A stretch of DNA of 64,000 nt from Aestuariivita boseongensis (GTDB lineage Bacteria > Pseudomonadota > Alphaproteobacteria > Rhodobacterales > Rhodobacteraceae): positions 22,134 to 86,133 of the forward strand of contig NZ_JXYH01000012.1 of the NCBI RefSeq assembly GCF_001262635.1. The letters are read 5' to 3'. The notes below the pieces were generated by a model that saw only the letters and a program-made list of their open reading frames with translations, searched no databases and was not told the DNA's origin. This document shows, piece by piece, positions 1-9,213 of this stretch (its first letter is position 1; every line of letters begins with the position of its first letter). A program made the position numbers and the translations under genes.

Positions 1-849
1 TTCCGCGGGCAGGGACAGCATGGCAGTGGCTTCGGTCGCATCTGCGGCAAAACCGGCGGGGGCTGTCGCCAAAACCCGTTCGGTACCGGAAGGATCGCGG
101 CCAATGGCCAGAATGGTCACATCGCGTTCACCACCTGTCACGGCGCGGCGAGCGGTCAGCTGAATCGCGCCATCCTCGAACCGGGGCGGGGCCAGGGCGG
201 AGGCCGGGCTTGGCGTTTGAAACACGCGCACGGCCCCGCGCGCCTCAAGATCGCTCAACAACGCTTCGCGGCCGGGATGATCCAGCGCATCACTGATCCA
301 ATAAGTGTCAAAGGATGCATCGCCAAACCCGGCGATTGCCTCTTCCACCCGCGCTTCATCCGGCTGCCAGGGCGCCGGAGCAAAGCCGGGCAGGCGGCTG
401 CGCCACACATCGGCGGCCTGGAAAACCGGCTTTTCCGGGTCGGTCAGCTGCACAATGGCGACGGTGCGCCCCGCGCGGCCCGCATCGGCCAGCTTGTTCT
501 CCAGAAGCTCCATCTTGACGGGCCAGGCAGGCGCGCCCGCCCAGCTGCCATCCAGCAGCACCAGAAGCGGGCCTGAGCCTTCGCGTTCGGCCTGCGGGTT
601 CAGCACAGGCCCCGCAAGGCCCAGGATCATCGCCGCAACGGCAAGCATCCGCAAAAGCAAAAGCCACCAGGGTGTACGGTCCGACACGCTTTCGTCATCG
701 GTCAGTCCCAGCATAAGCGCCACACCGGGGAAACGGCGGCGGATCGGTGCGGGCGGCACCGCGCGCAGGATCAGCCACAGGATCGGCAGGGCCAGAAGAC
801 CCAGCAGCAACCACGGTGTGGTAAATCCGATACCGCCCAGAACGGTCAT
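1..849 (-). CDS. BatA-type membrane protein, N-terminal part (3' end outside window)
   Basis: The first 283 residues are visible and the frame is still open at the window edge. Residues 1-30 hold a membrane segment followed by a basic stretch, and a second hydrophobic segment lies near residues 60-75, the arrangement of the BatA (aerotolerance regulator N-terminal) domain. A von Willebrand-like soluble region follows. In Rhodobacterales such proteins usually continue into a DUF4159 domain, which would lie beyond the edge, so that part is inference. The start ATG overlaps the stop of the upstream DUF58 gene by four bases, so it is the third gene of a MoxR-DUF58-BatA operon. These clusters are thought to act in envelope assembly or stress tolerance; the exact role is unknown. 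Confidence 0.75.
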   Translation of the reverse strand, partial: MTVLGGIGFTTPWLLLGLLALPILWLILRAVPPAPIRRRFPGVALMLGLTDDESVSDRTPWWLLLLRMLAVAAMILGLAGPVLNPQAEREGSGPLLVLLDGSWAGAPAWPVKMELLENKLADAGRAGRTVAIVQLTDPEKPVFQAADVWRSRLPGFAPAPWQPDEARVEEAIAGFGDASFDTYWISDALDHPGREALLSDLEARGAVRVFQTPSPASALAPPRFEDGAIQLTARRAVTGGERDVTILAIGRDPSGTERVLATAPAGFAADATEATAMLSLPAE

Positions 850-1721
850 GCCGTGCCTCCATCCAGCGCGCGATACAGCCACAGAAGCGCCGATTGCGCG
901 CTGTCATTGGTGTGATGCAAACCCAGCTGCCAGCCCGTTGCCTGTGCCAGCTGCGCCAGTTCCGCCTTGCGGGTGGCCAGACGACCCAGATACCGGTCGC
1001 GCAGGTCATTTGCTTTCAGCGTCTCGTGGCTGAGCGTGCCGCCCATGCTTTCGAAAATCGTCCGGCCCTGGAAGGGGAATGCCTCTTCACTGGGGTCCAG
1101 AACCTGCAACAGCACGCCGCGCACTCCGCGATCAGCAGCCTTGGTCAGCGCCAGTGTCACATCCGCCATATCGCCCAGGAAATCCGAGATGAACACCGCC
1201 CGCGCATGCGGGATCATCGCGCGATGTTCGGGGGCGGCGTAATCCGCTTCCGCGTCGACCGAGAATGCTTCGGCCAGACGATAGATCTGATTATTGCCGC
1301 GGCGTGGCGGCAGGGTCGTGCCAGTCAGGCCCACACGCTCACCACCCCGGATCAGCAGGATCGCGGTGGCCAAAGCCAGCACCCGCGCGCGTTTGGCCTT
1401 CTGCGGCAGGTTTTTATCTGACGCAAAGCGCATCGACGCGCCCTGATCCACCCACAGCATGACCGATTGCGCGATCTGCCATTCCCGTTCGCGCACGAAT
1501 TGAACATCGCCCATCGCGCTGCGCCGATGGTCGATCAGACGGCGACTGTCGCCTTGTTGCGCCGGACGGTATTGCCAGAAATCATCCCCCAACCCCGCGC
1601 GGCGGCGGCCGTGTTCGCCCAGAAGGACGGTGCCCGCCAGATGTTCGGCCCGCGCCAGGAGCGCAGGCAGACGGGCGGCCTCCGTCTCGGCCCGTTCGCG
1701 AAGGAAAAGGGGTTGCTTCAC
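846..1721 (-). CDS. DUF58 domain-containing protein
   Basis: This 291-residue soluble protein has a GTG start that overlaps the stop of the MoxR gene by four bases (GTGA). The region around residues 30-100, with GLGDDFWQYRPAQQGDS and the following DHRRSA, is the DUF58 signature, and the rest resembles a vWA-like fold. DUF58 proteins are partners of MoxR AAA+ ATPases in Bat-like gene clusters and are probably chaperoned or remodelled by them. No signal peptide or membrane helix is visible. It is translationally coupled to both neighbours. Function beyond the MoxR association is not established. Confidence 0.88.
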   Translation of the reverse strand: MKQPLFLRERAETEAARLPALLARAEHLAGTVLLGEHGRRRAGLGDDFWQYRPAQQGDSRRLIDHRRSAMGDVQFVREREWQIAQSVMLWVDQGASMRFASDKNLPQKAKRARVLALATAILLIRGGERVGLTGTTLPPRRGNNQIYRLAEAFSVDAEADYAAPEHRAMIPHARAVFISDFLGDMADVTLALTKAADRGVRGVLLQVLDPSEEAFPFQGRTIFESMGGTLSHETLKANDLRDRYLGRLATRKAELAQLAQATGWQLGLHHTNDSAQSALLWLYRALDGGTA

Positions 1722-2725
1722 GCCGCAGCCTCAGTCCGCGTCAGACCCGCAGCTGTTGTTTCAATCAGATCGGCCAGGCTGTCGCCCCGCGCCCGCGCGG
1801 CAAAGTTCAATGCCATCCGGTGGCTCAGCACCGGGCGGGCCATGTCGATCACGTCTTCGACATTGGGGGCCAGGCGGCCCTGCAGCAGCGCCCGCGCTCG
1901 AACCGTCAGCATCAGCGCCTGTGCGGCGCGCGGTCCGGGGCCCCAGGCCACCGTTTCGCGCACGCGGTCTGAGACGTCAGCTTCACTGGGCCGGAAGGCG
2001 CGCACCAGATCAAGGATTATATCGACCACACCATCGCCCACTGGCATTCGCCGCAAAAGCGTTTGCGCCGCCAGCAATTGTGCGGTGTCAAACACCTGTG
2101 TCGAGACTTCTTCAGCCACACCAGTCGTGGCCAGCAGAATGTCCTTTTCCGTCTCCCGATCGGGGTAATTCACGTCGATCTGAACAAGGAATCGGTCCAG
2201 CTGTGCTTCGGGCAGGGGATAGGTGCCTTCCTGTTCAATCGGGTTCTGCGTTGCCAGCACGTGGAAGGGCGGGTCCAGCGGACGGTCCTGCCCCGCAACT
2301 GTCACAACCTTCTCCTGCATCGCCTGCAGCAGCGCCGATTGCGTCCGGGGGCTGGCGCGGTTGATCTCGTCTGCCATCAAAAGCTGGCAAAAAATCGGCC
2401 CCGGCACAAAGCGGAACGACCGGGTGCCATCGGCTGCAGTGTCCAGAACCTCGGACCCAAGGATGTCGGCCGGCATCAGATCGGGCGTGAACTGGATACG
2501 GTTGCCGTTCAGCCCCATTACGGTCGACAGTGTTTCAATCAGGCGGGTCTTGCCCAGCCCCGGCAGGCCGATCAGCAGCGCATGTCCCCCGCACAAAAGC
2601 GCGGTCAGCGTCAGGTCGACAACGCGCTCCTGCCCAATAAACCGCTTGGTGATCGACGCGCGCGCCTCGGCCAGTTTATCCTCGAGGGCCTCGATCTCGG
2701 CCACCAGATCTGCGTTGTCGGACAT
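1718..2725 (-). CDS. MoxR family AAA+ ATPase
   Basis: 335 residues, close to the family norm. Walker A is GLPGLGKTRL, Walker B is LLMADEINRASP, and the sensor region ATQNPIEQEGTYPLPEAQLDRF is typical of MoxR (quoted here in part: NPIEQEGTYPLPEAQLDRF). MoxR ATPases act as chaperone-like activators of vWA or DUF58 partners, matching the two downstream genes. I chose the ATG at 2725 (MSDNAD) over an in-frame ATG seven codons upstream because GAAAGGATTGTC lies directly before it as a good ribosome-binding site. First gene of the three-gene operon, divergent from the DUF1285 gene with about 70 bases between starts. Confidence 0.92.
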   Translation of the reverse strand: MSDNADLVAEIEALEDKLAEARASITKRFIGQERVVDLTLTALLCGGHALLIGLPGLGKTRLIETLSTVMGLNGNRIQFTPDLMPADILGSEVLDTAADGTRSFRFVPGPIFCQLLMADEINRASPRTQSALLQAMQEKVVTVAGQDRPLDPPFHVLATQNPIEQEGTYPLPEAQLDRFLVQIDVNYPDRETEKDILLATTGVAEEVSTQVFDTAQLLAAQTLLRRMPVGDGVVDIILDLVRAFRPSEADVSDRVRETVAWGPGPRAAQALMLTVRARALLQGRLAPNVEDVIDMARPVLSHRMALNFAARARGDSLADLIETTAAGLTRTEAAA

Positions 2726-2796
2726 GACAATCCTTTCTCGGGTCATATATCGGTCTTAGACAAAGTGTATCTCGCCAAACGGAAATGGCAAAAGCT

Positions 2797-3378
2797 ATGA
2801 GTGGACAAAAAGCTGTTACTCCCTCTGCAGACGGGCTTGCTGCCTCGGTTAAGGCAGCCAAACCGCGCGGACGTCCGCCGGTTCACCTGTGGAACCCGCC
2901 GTTTTCCGGCGATCTGGACATTCGCATCGCCCGTGACGGCACCTGGTATTACGAAGGATCGCGGTTTGAACGGCTGGAACTGGTCAAGCTGTTCTCGTCG
3001 ATTCTCAAGAAAGAAGGGGACAAGTACTTCCTTGTCACGCCGGTCGAAAAGGTGGGCATCATTGTCGAGGACGCCCCTTTTGTCGCGGTCGATTTCGATG
3101 TTGAAGGCGATGGCGAAGGGCAAACCCTGACCTTTCTGACGCAAGTGGGCGAAACCGCCAAAGCCGGTGCAGATCTGCCGATCCGTGTCGCACATGACGA
3201 CGAAACCGGCGAACCCGCGCCCTATGTCCTGATCCGCGACAACCTCGAAGCGCTGATCGACCGCAAAAGCTTTTACCGCCTTGTCGAACTGGGCACACAC
3301 AAGGACGGGTGGTTCGGCGTCTGGTCGCAGGGCACGTTCTTCCCCATCGCCCCCTCGGACACAGTTGAAGAGGGCTGA
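2797..3378 (+). CDS. DUF1285 domain-containing protein
   Basis: 193 residues with this start (MSGQKAVTPSADGLAAS). An in-frame ATG at 2785 would add four residues; neither has a strong ribosome-binding site, and I prefer 2797 because I recall family members starting MSG. The core, with PPVHLWNPP, IARDGTWYY and YFLVTPVEKVGI, matches DUF1285, a small two-domain cytoplasmic protein common in Rhodobacterales. Its biochemical function is not known. It is transcribed away from the MoxR operon and ends 66 bases before hyi, so it may be cotranscribed with it. Confidence 0.85.
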   Translation: MSGQKAVTPSADGLAASVKAAKPRGRPPVHLWNPPFSGDLDIRIARDGTWYYEGSRFERLELVKLFSSILKKEGDKYFLVTPVEKVGIIVEDAPFVAVDFDVEGDGEGQTLTFLTQVGETAKAGADLPIRVAHDDETGEPAPYVLIRDNLEALIDRKSFYRLVELGTHKDGWFGVWSQGTFFPIAPSDTVEEG

Positions 3379-3444
3379 ACAGCACCGCCCCCTTGGCCCG
3401 GCTGCGATCCGCGTCTAATCCTGATCGTGATCAAGGAGGCGCGC

Positions 3445-4194
3445 ATGCCCAAATTTGCAGCAAATATTACTCTGCTGTTCGATGAATTGCCCTATCTCGA
3501 CAGGTTCGACGCGGCGGCGGAGGCCGGTTTCGGCGCGGTCGAGATCCTGTTTCCCTATGACTGGCCGGGGCAGGAGACACTGCAGGCCCTTCTGAAGAAC
3601 CGCTTGGATCTGGTTCTGATCAACGCCCCGCCCCCAAACTATACCGGGGGGGAGCCGGGTTTTGCCGCAATTCCGGGTAATGAGGCACGGTTCGAAAAAG
3701 ACATCGCGCGGGTCATGCGCTATGTTGATCTGCTCAAGCCGCGCTTTGTCCATGTGATGTCCGGCAAGGCGCAAGGGGCCGAGGCCGAAGCGACCTTTAT
3801 TCGCAACCTGCAATGGGCCGCTGACAAGTATCCTGACCAGCAGTTCACGATCGAACCGCTGAACCCCGACGATCAGCCGGGGTATTTTCTGAACCGTTAC
3901 GATCTGGCCGCGCGCGTTCTGGATGCGGCAGACCGCCGCAATCTGGGTCTGCAATATGACGCCTATCACGCGCAGAAAATCCATGGTGATGCGCTGGCGA
4001 TTTGGCGCGAATACGGGGGGCGTGCCGCTCATATCCAGATCGGTGACACCCCTGACCGCCGCGCGCCGCTCAGCGGCGAGATTGATTTCAAAGCGCTGTT
4101 CCAGATGATCGACGACAGCGGCTATGCCGGTTGGGTCAGCGGTGAATACCACCCGCGTGGCCGGACCGAAGAGACGCTTCAATGGATGCGCTAA
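3445..4194 (+). CDS. hyi: hydroxypyruvate isomerase family protein
   Basis: 249 residues of the xylose-isomerase-like TIM-barrel family (AP endonuclease 2 fold). The N-terminus MPKFAANITLLFDELPYLDR, FTIEPLNPDDQPGYFL and the metal-binding region around LQYDAYHAQ are characteristic of hydroxypyruvate isomerase, which interconverts hydroxypyruvate and tartronate semialdehyde in glyoxylate metabolism. AAGGAGG sits six bases before ATG 3445, which decides this start over an in-frame ATG at 3427. No glyoxylate carboligase or tartronate semialdehyde reductase lies beside it. Glyoxylate released by the ureide genes near 45 kb could feed this branch. Closely related OtnI-type isomerases cannot be excluded. 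Confidence 0.8.
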   Translation: MPKFAANITLLFDELPYLDRFDAAAEAGFGAVEILFPYDWPGQETLQALLKNRLDLVLINAPPPNYTGGEPGFAAIPGNEARFEKDIARVMRYVDLLKPRFVHVMSGKAQGAEAEATFIRNLQWAADKYPDQQFTIEPLNPDDQPGYFLNRYDLAARVLDAADRRNLGLQYDAYHAQKIHGDALAIWREYGGRAAHIQIGDTPDRRAPLSGEIDFKALFQMIDDSGYAGWVSGEYHPRGRTEETLQWMR

Positions 4195-4277
4195 AAGCTG
4201 ACGGCAACGTTGTCTCCCACGCAATCAGAGCGCAAAAACACCTCGTCGGAGGTCGGCAAACAAGGTAAGCCGCCTTC

Positions 4278-5390
4278 ATGAGCGCGACTGACCCTTTCGA
4301 AATCTTCCTTGCCGCCACGCCGGGGCTGGAACAGGCCCTGTGCCATGAAGCGCGAGAGGCTGGCTTTCCCGATCCCGTTGCCGTGCCAGGCGGTGTCACC
4401 TTCCAAGGCGGATGGCGGGACGTCTGGCGCGCCAATCTGGTTCTGCGCGGGGCAACCCGTGTGCTGGCGCGCTTTGGCGGGTTTCCCGTCTTTCACCTGG
4501 CGCAGCTGGACAAACGCGCGCGGAAATTCGACTGGTCGGGGGTTCTGCGCCCGGATGTTCCGCTGCGCGTGGAAGTGACGGCCAAACGTTCCAAGATCTA
4601 TCACGCAGGCGCGGCGAAACAGCGGATCGAAACTGCTCTGGCAGAAAGCTTCGGCGCGACCCTGTCGCCGGATGCCACGCTGCAGATCAAGGCGCGGATC
4701 GAAGACAATTTCTGCACCTTCAGCGTGGATACCTCCGGCGCGTCCCTGCACAAGCGCGGGTACAAGGAAGCGGTGGGCAAAGCCCCGCTGCGCGAAACCC
4801 TTGCCGCGTTATTTTTGCGGGAATGCGGCTTTACCGGGGATGAGCCGCTGGTCGACCCGATGTGCGGATCAGGCACTTTCGTGATCGAAGCCGCCGAACG
4901 CGCTCTGGGCCTTCATCCCGGCCGCGCCCGGTCCTTCGCGTTCGAGGATCTGGCAAGTTTCGACCCCGACGCCTGGGCAGCCCTGCGAAAGCCAGAGACA
5001 CGGGCCGTACCCAACCTGCGGTTTCGCGGCTATGACCGCGATCAGGGCGCCATCGCGATGAGCACCGCAAACGCCGCGCGCGCCGGTGTGGGTGCGATCT
5101 GTGACTTCACCTGCCAACCCATCAGCGCACTGACCCGGCCCGATGGCCCGCCGGGGCTGGTCATGGTCAACCCGCCCTATGGCGCGCGGATCGGGAACAA
5201 GAAAATGCTTTACGGTCTATACAGCGCGTTGGGCGAGGTCCTGAAAACCAATTTCGCCGGCTGGCGCGTGGGCATCGTCACCTCTGAGGCCGGTTTGGCC
5301 CGCGCCACCGGGCTGCCTTTCGTGGCCAGCACGCCCCCGGTGCCGCTGGGCGGGCTGAAGATCAAACTGCACCGCACAGACCCGCTCTAG
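4278..5390 (+). CDS. THUMP-domain class I SAM-dependent rRNA methyltransferase, RlmL-like
   Basis: 370 residues. Residues 1-150 form the ferredoxin-like plus THUMP RNA-binding region, and residues 160-370 the methyltransferase, with LVDPMCGSGTF as SAM-binding motif and MVNPPYG as the catalytic NPPY motif. This matches the YpsC / RlmL N-terminal family, which makes N2-methylguanosine (m2G2445 in E. coli) in 23S rRNA. It lacks the second RlmK-like methyltransferase half of the E. coli fusion. It converges on polA with about 40 bases between stops and no clear hairpin there. Confidence 0.87.
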   Translation: MSATDPFEIFLAATPGLEQALCHEAREAGFPDPVAVPGGVTFQGGWRDVWRANLVLRGATRVLARFGGFPVFHLAQLDKRARKFDWSGVLRPDVPLRVEVTAKRSKIYHAGAAKQRIETALAESFGATLSPDATLQIKARIEDNFCTFSVDTSGASLHKRGYKEAVGKAPLRETLAALFLRECGFTGDEPLVDPMCGSGTFVIEAAERALGLHPGRARSFAFEDLASFDPDAWAALRKPETRAVPNLRFRGYDRDQGAIAMSTANAARAGVGAICDFTCQPISALTRPDGPPGLVMVNPPYGARIGNKKMLYGLYSALGEVLKTNFAGWRVGIVTSEAGLARATGLPFVASTPPVPLGGLKIKLHRTDPL

Positions 5391-5433
5391 CCGTGCGGCA
5401 TACCGGATCAATCTTGGAACGTTTGGTGCGAAC

Positions 5434-8235
5434 TCAATGCGCCTCGGCCCAGTTCTGGCCCTGACCGGCATCGACGATCAACTGCACATCCAGTTTCACT
5501 GCAGGGTCGGCCGCGCCTTCCATCACCTCTTTGGCGCGGGCGATGGTGGTGTCGACGGCGTCTTCATCCACTTCGAACAGCAATTCGTCATGCACCTGCA
5601 GCAGCATTTTGGCCGGGAGGTCTGAAATCGCCTTTGGCATGCGCACCATGGCCCGCCGGATAACATCCGCCGCCGTACCCTGAATCGGGGCGTTGATTGC
5701 CGCACGCTGGGCAAAGCCTGCGCGCGGTCCCTTGGCGTTGATTTCAGGCGTGTGGATCTTCCGGCCAAACAGCGTCTGCACAAAGCCGTGTTCCTTCGCA
5801 AAGGCCTTGGTGTCATCCATATAGGTGCGAATGCCCGGGAAGCGTTCGAAATATCGGTCGATGAAACCTTGCGCCTCCCCCCTTGGAATGCGCAGGTTGC
5901 GCGCCAGGCCAAAGCCCGAAATCCCATAGATCACACCAAAGTTGATCGCTTTCGCGCGCCGCCGGATTTCGGGTGTCATCTCGTCCAGCGGCACATCGAA
6001 CATCTCGGACGCGGTCATGGCGTGAATGTCCAGCCCATCGGCAAACGCCTGTTTCAGCTGCGGGATATCGGCGATATGCGCCAGGATACGCAATTCGATC
6101 TGGGAATAGTCCAGCGACAAAAGCACCTTGCCATCCTCGGCAACGAAGGCTTCGCGAATGCGGCGGCCTTCCTCGGTGCGGATCGGGATATTCTGCAAGT
6201 TGGGATCGGTCGACGCCAGCCGCCCGGTCGACGCGCCGGCAATCGAGTATGATGTATGCACCCGGCCCGTATCAGGATTGATGTGATCCTGAAGCGCGTC
6301 CGTATAGGTCGATTTGAGCTTGGACAGCTGCCGCCAGTCCAGCACCCGCGCGGGCAGTTCATGTTCGGTGGCCAGATCCTCCAGCACGTCCGCGCCAGTG
6401 GCATAGGCCCCAGTCTTGCCGCGCTTGCCGCCCTCAAGCCCCATCTTGTCGAACAGGATTTCGCCCAACTGCTTGGGAGAACCCACATTGAACGTCTCAC
6501 CGGCCAGTTCATGGATCTCCGCCTCAAGACCGGCCATCTTCTGTGCAAAGGCGTTGGACATGCGGCTCAGCGTGTCACGATCCACCTTGATCCCGTCCAT
6601 CTCCATCCGCGCCAGAACCGGTACCATGGGCCGCTCAAGCGTTTCGTAAACGGTCGTAACCTGCACGCGATGCAACTGAGGTTTGAACATTTGCCACAGC
6701 CTGAGCGTGATATCGGCGTCCTCCGCCGCGTAGGCGACGGCCTCGTCAATCGGGACGAAATCGAAGGTGCGCGCGGATTTGCCGGTGCCCAGCAGTGGTT
6801 TGATCGGAATGGGCGTGTGGTTCAGATACCGTTCCGACAGGGTGTCCATGCCATGCCCATGCTCTCCGCCATGTAGGGCGTAAGACATCAGCATCGTGTC
6901 ATCAATCGGGGCCACGTCGATGCCGTAGCGGGCAAAGATCTTGGCGTCATACTTCATGTTCTGCCCGATCTTCAGGATCGCAGGATCCTCCAGCACCGGC
7001 TTCAGCGCCGCCAGAGCGTCCTCCAGCGGCATTTGCCCCTCCGCCAGCGCGTCCGATCCGAACAGGTCATCCGACTGCCCCGCCTTGTGGGTCAGCGGGA
7101 TGTAACAGGCGTGCCCCGCCTCCACACACAGCGAAATCCCCACCAGATCGCACAGCATCTCGTTCAGGCCGGTGGTTTCAGTATCCACGGCAACCCAGCC
7201 GCGTTTGCGGATCTGCGCGACCCAGGCCTCCAGCGCCTGCGCATCGCGCACGCAATCGTATTGCGCCTCGTCAAACGACGGAGCTTCTGGCGCGTCGCTT
7301 TCCTCGTCAGCAGGCTTGGCGGGTGCATCCGGGATGACCGGCGCCTCAACACCAAGGTTCTCTGCGATCCGCTTGCTCAGCGTGCGGAACTCCATCTCGG
7401 CCAGAAAGCTCATCAGCCGGTCGGGATCGGGGTCGCGTACCTCCAGATCGTCCAGTGTGAAATCCAGAGGCGTATCCATATCCAGCTGCACCAGCTTCTT
7501 CGACAGCTCGATCTGCGCGCGCTTTTCGATCAGCGTTTCCCGGCGTTTGGGCTGCTTGATCTCTTCTGCGCGGTCCAGAAGCGACTCCAGATCGCCGAAC
7601 TCGTTGATCAAAAGCGCCGCCGTTTTGATCCCGATACCCGGCGCGCCCGGTACATTGTCGACGCTGTCCCCGGCCAGGGCCTGCACATCGACCACACGCT
7701 CTGGGTATACACCGAATTTCTCGAACACGCCTTCGCGGTCGATCCGCCGGTTCTTCATCGCGTCCAGCATTTCCACGCCGTCGCCCACCAGCTGCATCAG
7801 ATCCTTGTCCGAACTGATGATCGTCACCCGTCCGCCAGCATCGCGCGCCTGCACTGCCAGCGTGGCGATGATGTCATCGGCCTCGTAGCCCTCTTTCTCC
7901 TTGCAGGCGATGTTGAAGGCTTCCGTGGCCTCGCGGGTCAGCGGGATCTGCGGGCGCAGTTCCTCGGGCATTGCCTCGCGATTGGCCTTGTACTGATCGT
8001 ACATCTCATTTCGAAACGTATGGCTGCCCTTGTCAAAGATCACCGCCACATGGGTGGGCGCATCCGGCCCATGGTTTCCTTCCACATAACGGTGCAGCAT
8101 GTTGCAGAAGCCTGACACCGCACCAATCGGCAGCCCGTCAGATTTGCGCGTCAATGGGGGCAATGCGTGATAGGCGCGAAAAATAAACGCCGATCCGTCA
8201 ATCAGATGCAGATGACAACCTTTGCCGAACGCCAT
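5434..8235 (-). CDS. polA: DNA polymerase I
   Basis: 933 residues, full length. Residues 1-290 form the 5'-3' exonuclease with HLIDGSAFIFRAYHAL and the acidic cluster EGYEADDIIATLA. Residues 340-530 form the 3'-5' proofreading exonuclease; its first acidic motif AVDTETTGL is intact. Residues 560-933 are the polymerase, with DYSQIELRILAH (motif A), RRAKAINFGVIYGISGFGL (motif B) and QVHDELLFEV (motif C). It fills gaps in Okazaki fragment processing and repair. GGGAGG precedes the ATG by five bases. All catalytic motifs of the three activities appear present. Confidence 0.98.
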   Translation of the reverse strand: MAFGKGCHLHLIDGSAFIFRAYHALPPLTRKSDGLPIGAVSGFCNMLHRYVEGNHGPDAPTHVAVIFDKGSHTFRNEMYDQYKANREAMPEELRPQIPLTREATEAFNIACKEKEGYEADDIIATLAVQARDAGGRVTIISSDKDLMQLVGDGVEMLDAMKNRRIDREGVFEKFGVYPERVVDVQALAGDSVDNVPGAPGIGIKTAALLINEFGDLESLLDRAEEIKQPKRRETLIEKRAQIELSKKLVQLDMDTPLDFTLDDLEVRDPDPDRLMSFLAEMEFRTLSKRIAENLGVEAPVIPDAPAKPADEESDAPEAPSFDEAQYDCVRDAQALEAWVAQIRKRGWVAVDTETTGLNEMLCDLVGISLCVEAGHACYIPLTHKAGQSDDLFGSDALAEGQMPLEDALAALKPVLEDPAILKIGQNMKYDAKIFARYGIDVAPIDDTMLMSYALHGGEHGHGMDTLSERYLNHTPIPIKPLLGTGKSARTFDFVPIDEAVAYAAEDADITLRLWQMFKPQLHRVQVTTVYETLERPMVPVLARMEMDGIKVDRDTLSRMSNAFAQKMAGLEAEIHELAGETFNVGSPKQLGEILFDKMGLEGGKRGKTGAYATGADVLEDLATEHELPARVLDWRQLSKLKSTYTDALQDHINPDTGRVHTSYSIAGASTGRLASTDPNLQNIPIRTEEGRRIREAFVAEDGKVLLSLDYSQIELRILAHIADIPQLKQAFADGLDIHAMTASEMFDVPLDEMTPEIRRRAKAINFGVIYGISGFGLARNLRIPRGEAQGFIDRYFERFPGIRTYMDDTKAFAKEHGFVQTLFGRKIHTPEINAKGPRAGFAQRAAINAPIQGTAADVIRRAMVRMPKAISDLPAKMLLQVHDELLFEVDEDAVDTTIARAKEVMEGAADPAVKLDVQLIVDAGQGQNWAEAH

Positions 8236-8311
8236 TGCGACCTCCCATCTCCGTTCCGGTCAGGGATGGAGTACTGTGCCACAGATGTCCAGTCGGTCAA
8301 CCTCTCAGCCG

Positions 8312-8788
8312 TCAGAAGGAAAAGATGTCACCGATGTTTTCGACGATTTTAACCAACAGCAAAAACCCAAGAAAGATCAGCACCATCCACCACATGTATT
8401 GCATGAGGATCGCGCCGCCGCCAAAGGTCACAGCATAAAACCCCAACCGCCAGTTTTCCTGTTTAATCAGCGACACCATAGCCAGCACAATCGCAATCCC
8501 GCCGATCACCGGCGTTGCATAAAAAAGATACTGAAAGATCTGCTGCGACAGAGACACAGGCACAGGCTCACGTTCCGGCTGGCTCAAGCCCAGAAAAGAC
8601 CGCCAGGCCGATCGCTTGATGTCTCCGGCGATCTCACCGATCTGCTGCCCGATGGGCACGCTTTCCTGGCTCGACAGCACTTGCATCTGCACCAACACCA
8701 GTACCATCGCCACAACACCGCAAATCACGGCCCAAAACCCCCAGCTGCTTGTGACGCGGGGAGCCTGTGGATGGATGGCATCGCTCAT
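8312..8788 (-). CDS. hypothetical membrane protein
   Basis: 158 residues with the start at 8788 (MSDAIHPQAP), preceded by GAGGAG at good spacing; a further ATG 18 codons upstream has no such site. Three or four hydrophobic segments are visible: residues 15-36, then around 85-107, 115-130 and 132-150. Between the first and second lies a soluble stretch of about 50 residues. I do not recognise a named family. It stands alone, 76 bases beyond the polA start and on the same strand, so it could be the upstream gene of a polA transcript. Confidence 0.7.
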   Translation of the reverse strand: MSDAIHPQAPRVTSSWGFWAVICGVVAMVLVLVQMQVLSSQESVPIGQQIGEIAGDIKRSAWRSFLGLSQPEREPVPVSLSQQIFQYLFYATPVIGGIAIVLAMVSLIKQENWRLGFYAVTFGGGAILMQYMWWMVLIFLGFLLLVKIVENIGDIFSF

Positions 8789-8948
8789 GGCTCGATCTCC
8801 TCGACTATCAAGCGACGGGCGTAGCAATTCATTATGGCACAAGTGGGGCTACAGGCCCGGGCAAGCGAACCCTGCAGGCTTCTTCTTGCTGAAAATACGG
8901 CCGCCGGAGGCTCCCGCAACCGGCCAGCCGCACGGCCGCCAGATCGGC

Positions 8949-9128
8949 TCAGACCTTGCCTTCGAAATCGCGATGTACGTATTTGCAATCGCAATAGGGG
9001 CATTCGACCCAGCCGGTATCATCCGGGATCTGCAGCCAGACGCGCGGATGGCCCAAGGCCCCTTCGCCGCCGTCACAGGCCACACGATAGCTGTCAACGA
9101 TTTTGGTTTCCGGCGCTTCGATGGTCAT
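8949..9128 (-). CDS. small zinc-finger domain-containing protein (zf-CHCC type)
   Basis: 59 residues starting MTIEAPETK. The pattern VACDGG, then GHPRVWL, then [10 protein letters not shown] is that of the zf-CHCC family, in which Cys, His, Cys and Cys bind one zinc; mitochondrial complex I subunit NDUFS6 belongs to the same family. Bacterial versions are short and mostly uncharacterised. GGACCG before the ATG serves as a weak ribosome-binding site. It is divergent from the ABC ATPase gene with 85 bases between starts. Confidence 0.82.
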   Translation of the reverse strand: MTIEAPETKIVDSYRVACDGGEGALGHPRVWLQIPDDTGWVECPYCDCKYVHRDFEGKV

Positions 9129-9213
9129 GCGCTGCGGTCCTTCCGGTTGTCGGCACGGGCAGGTTGAACTAGGTGCTTTATGAGCCAAGCAGATCAGAGG
9201 GGCAAGAGGCGCG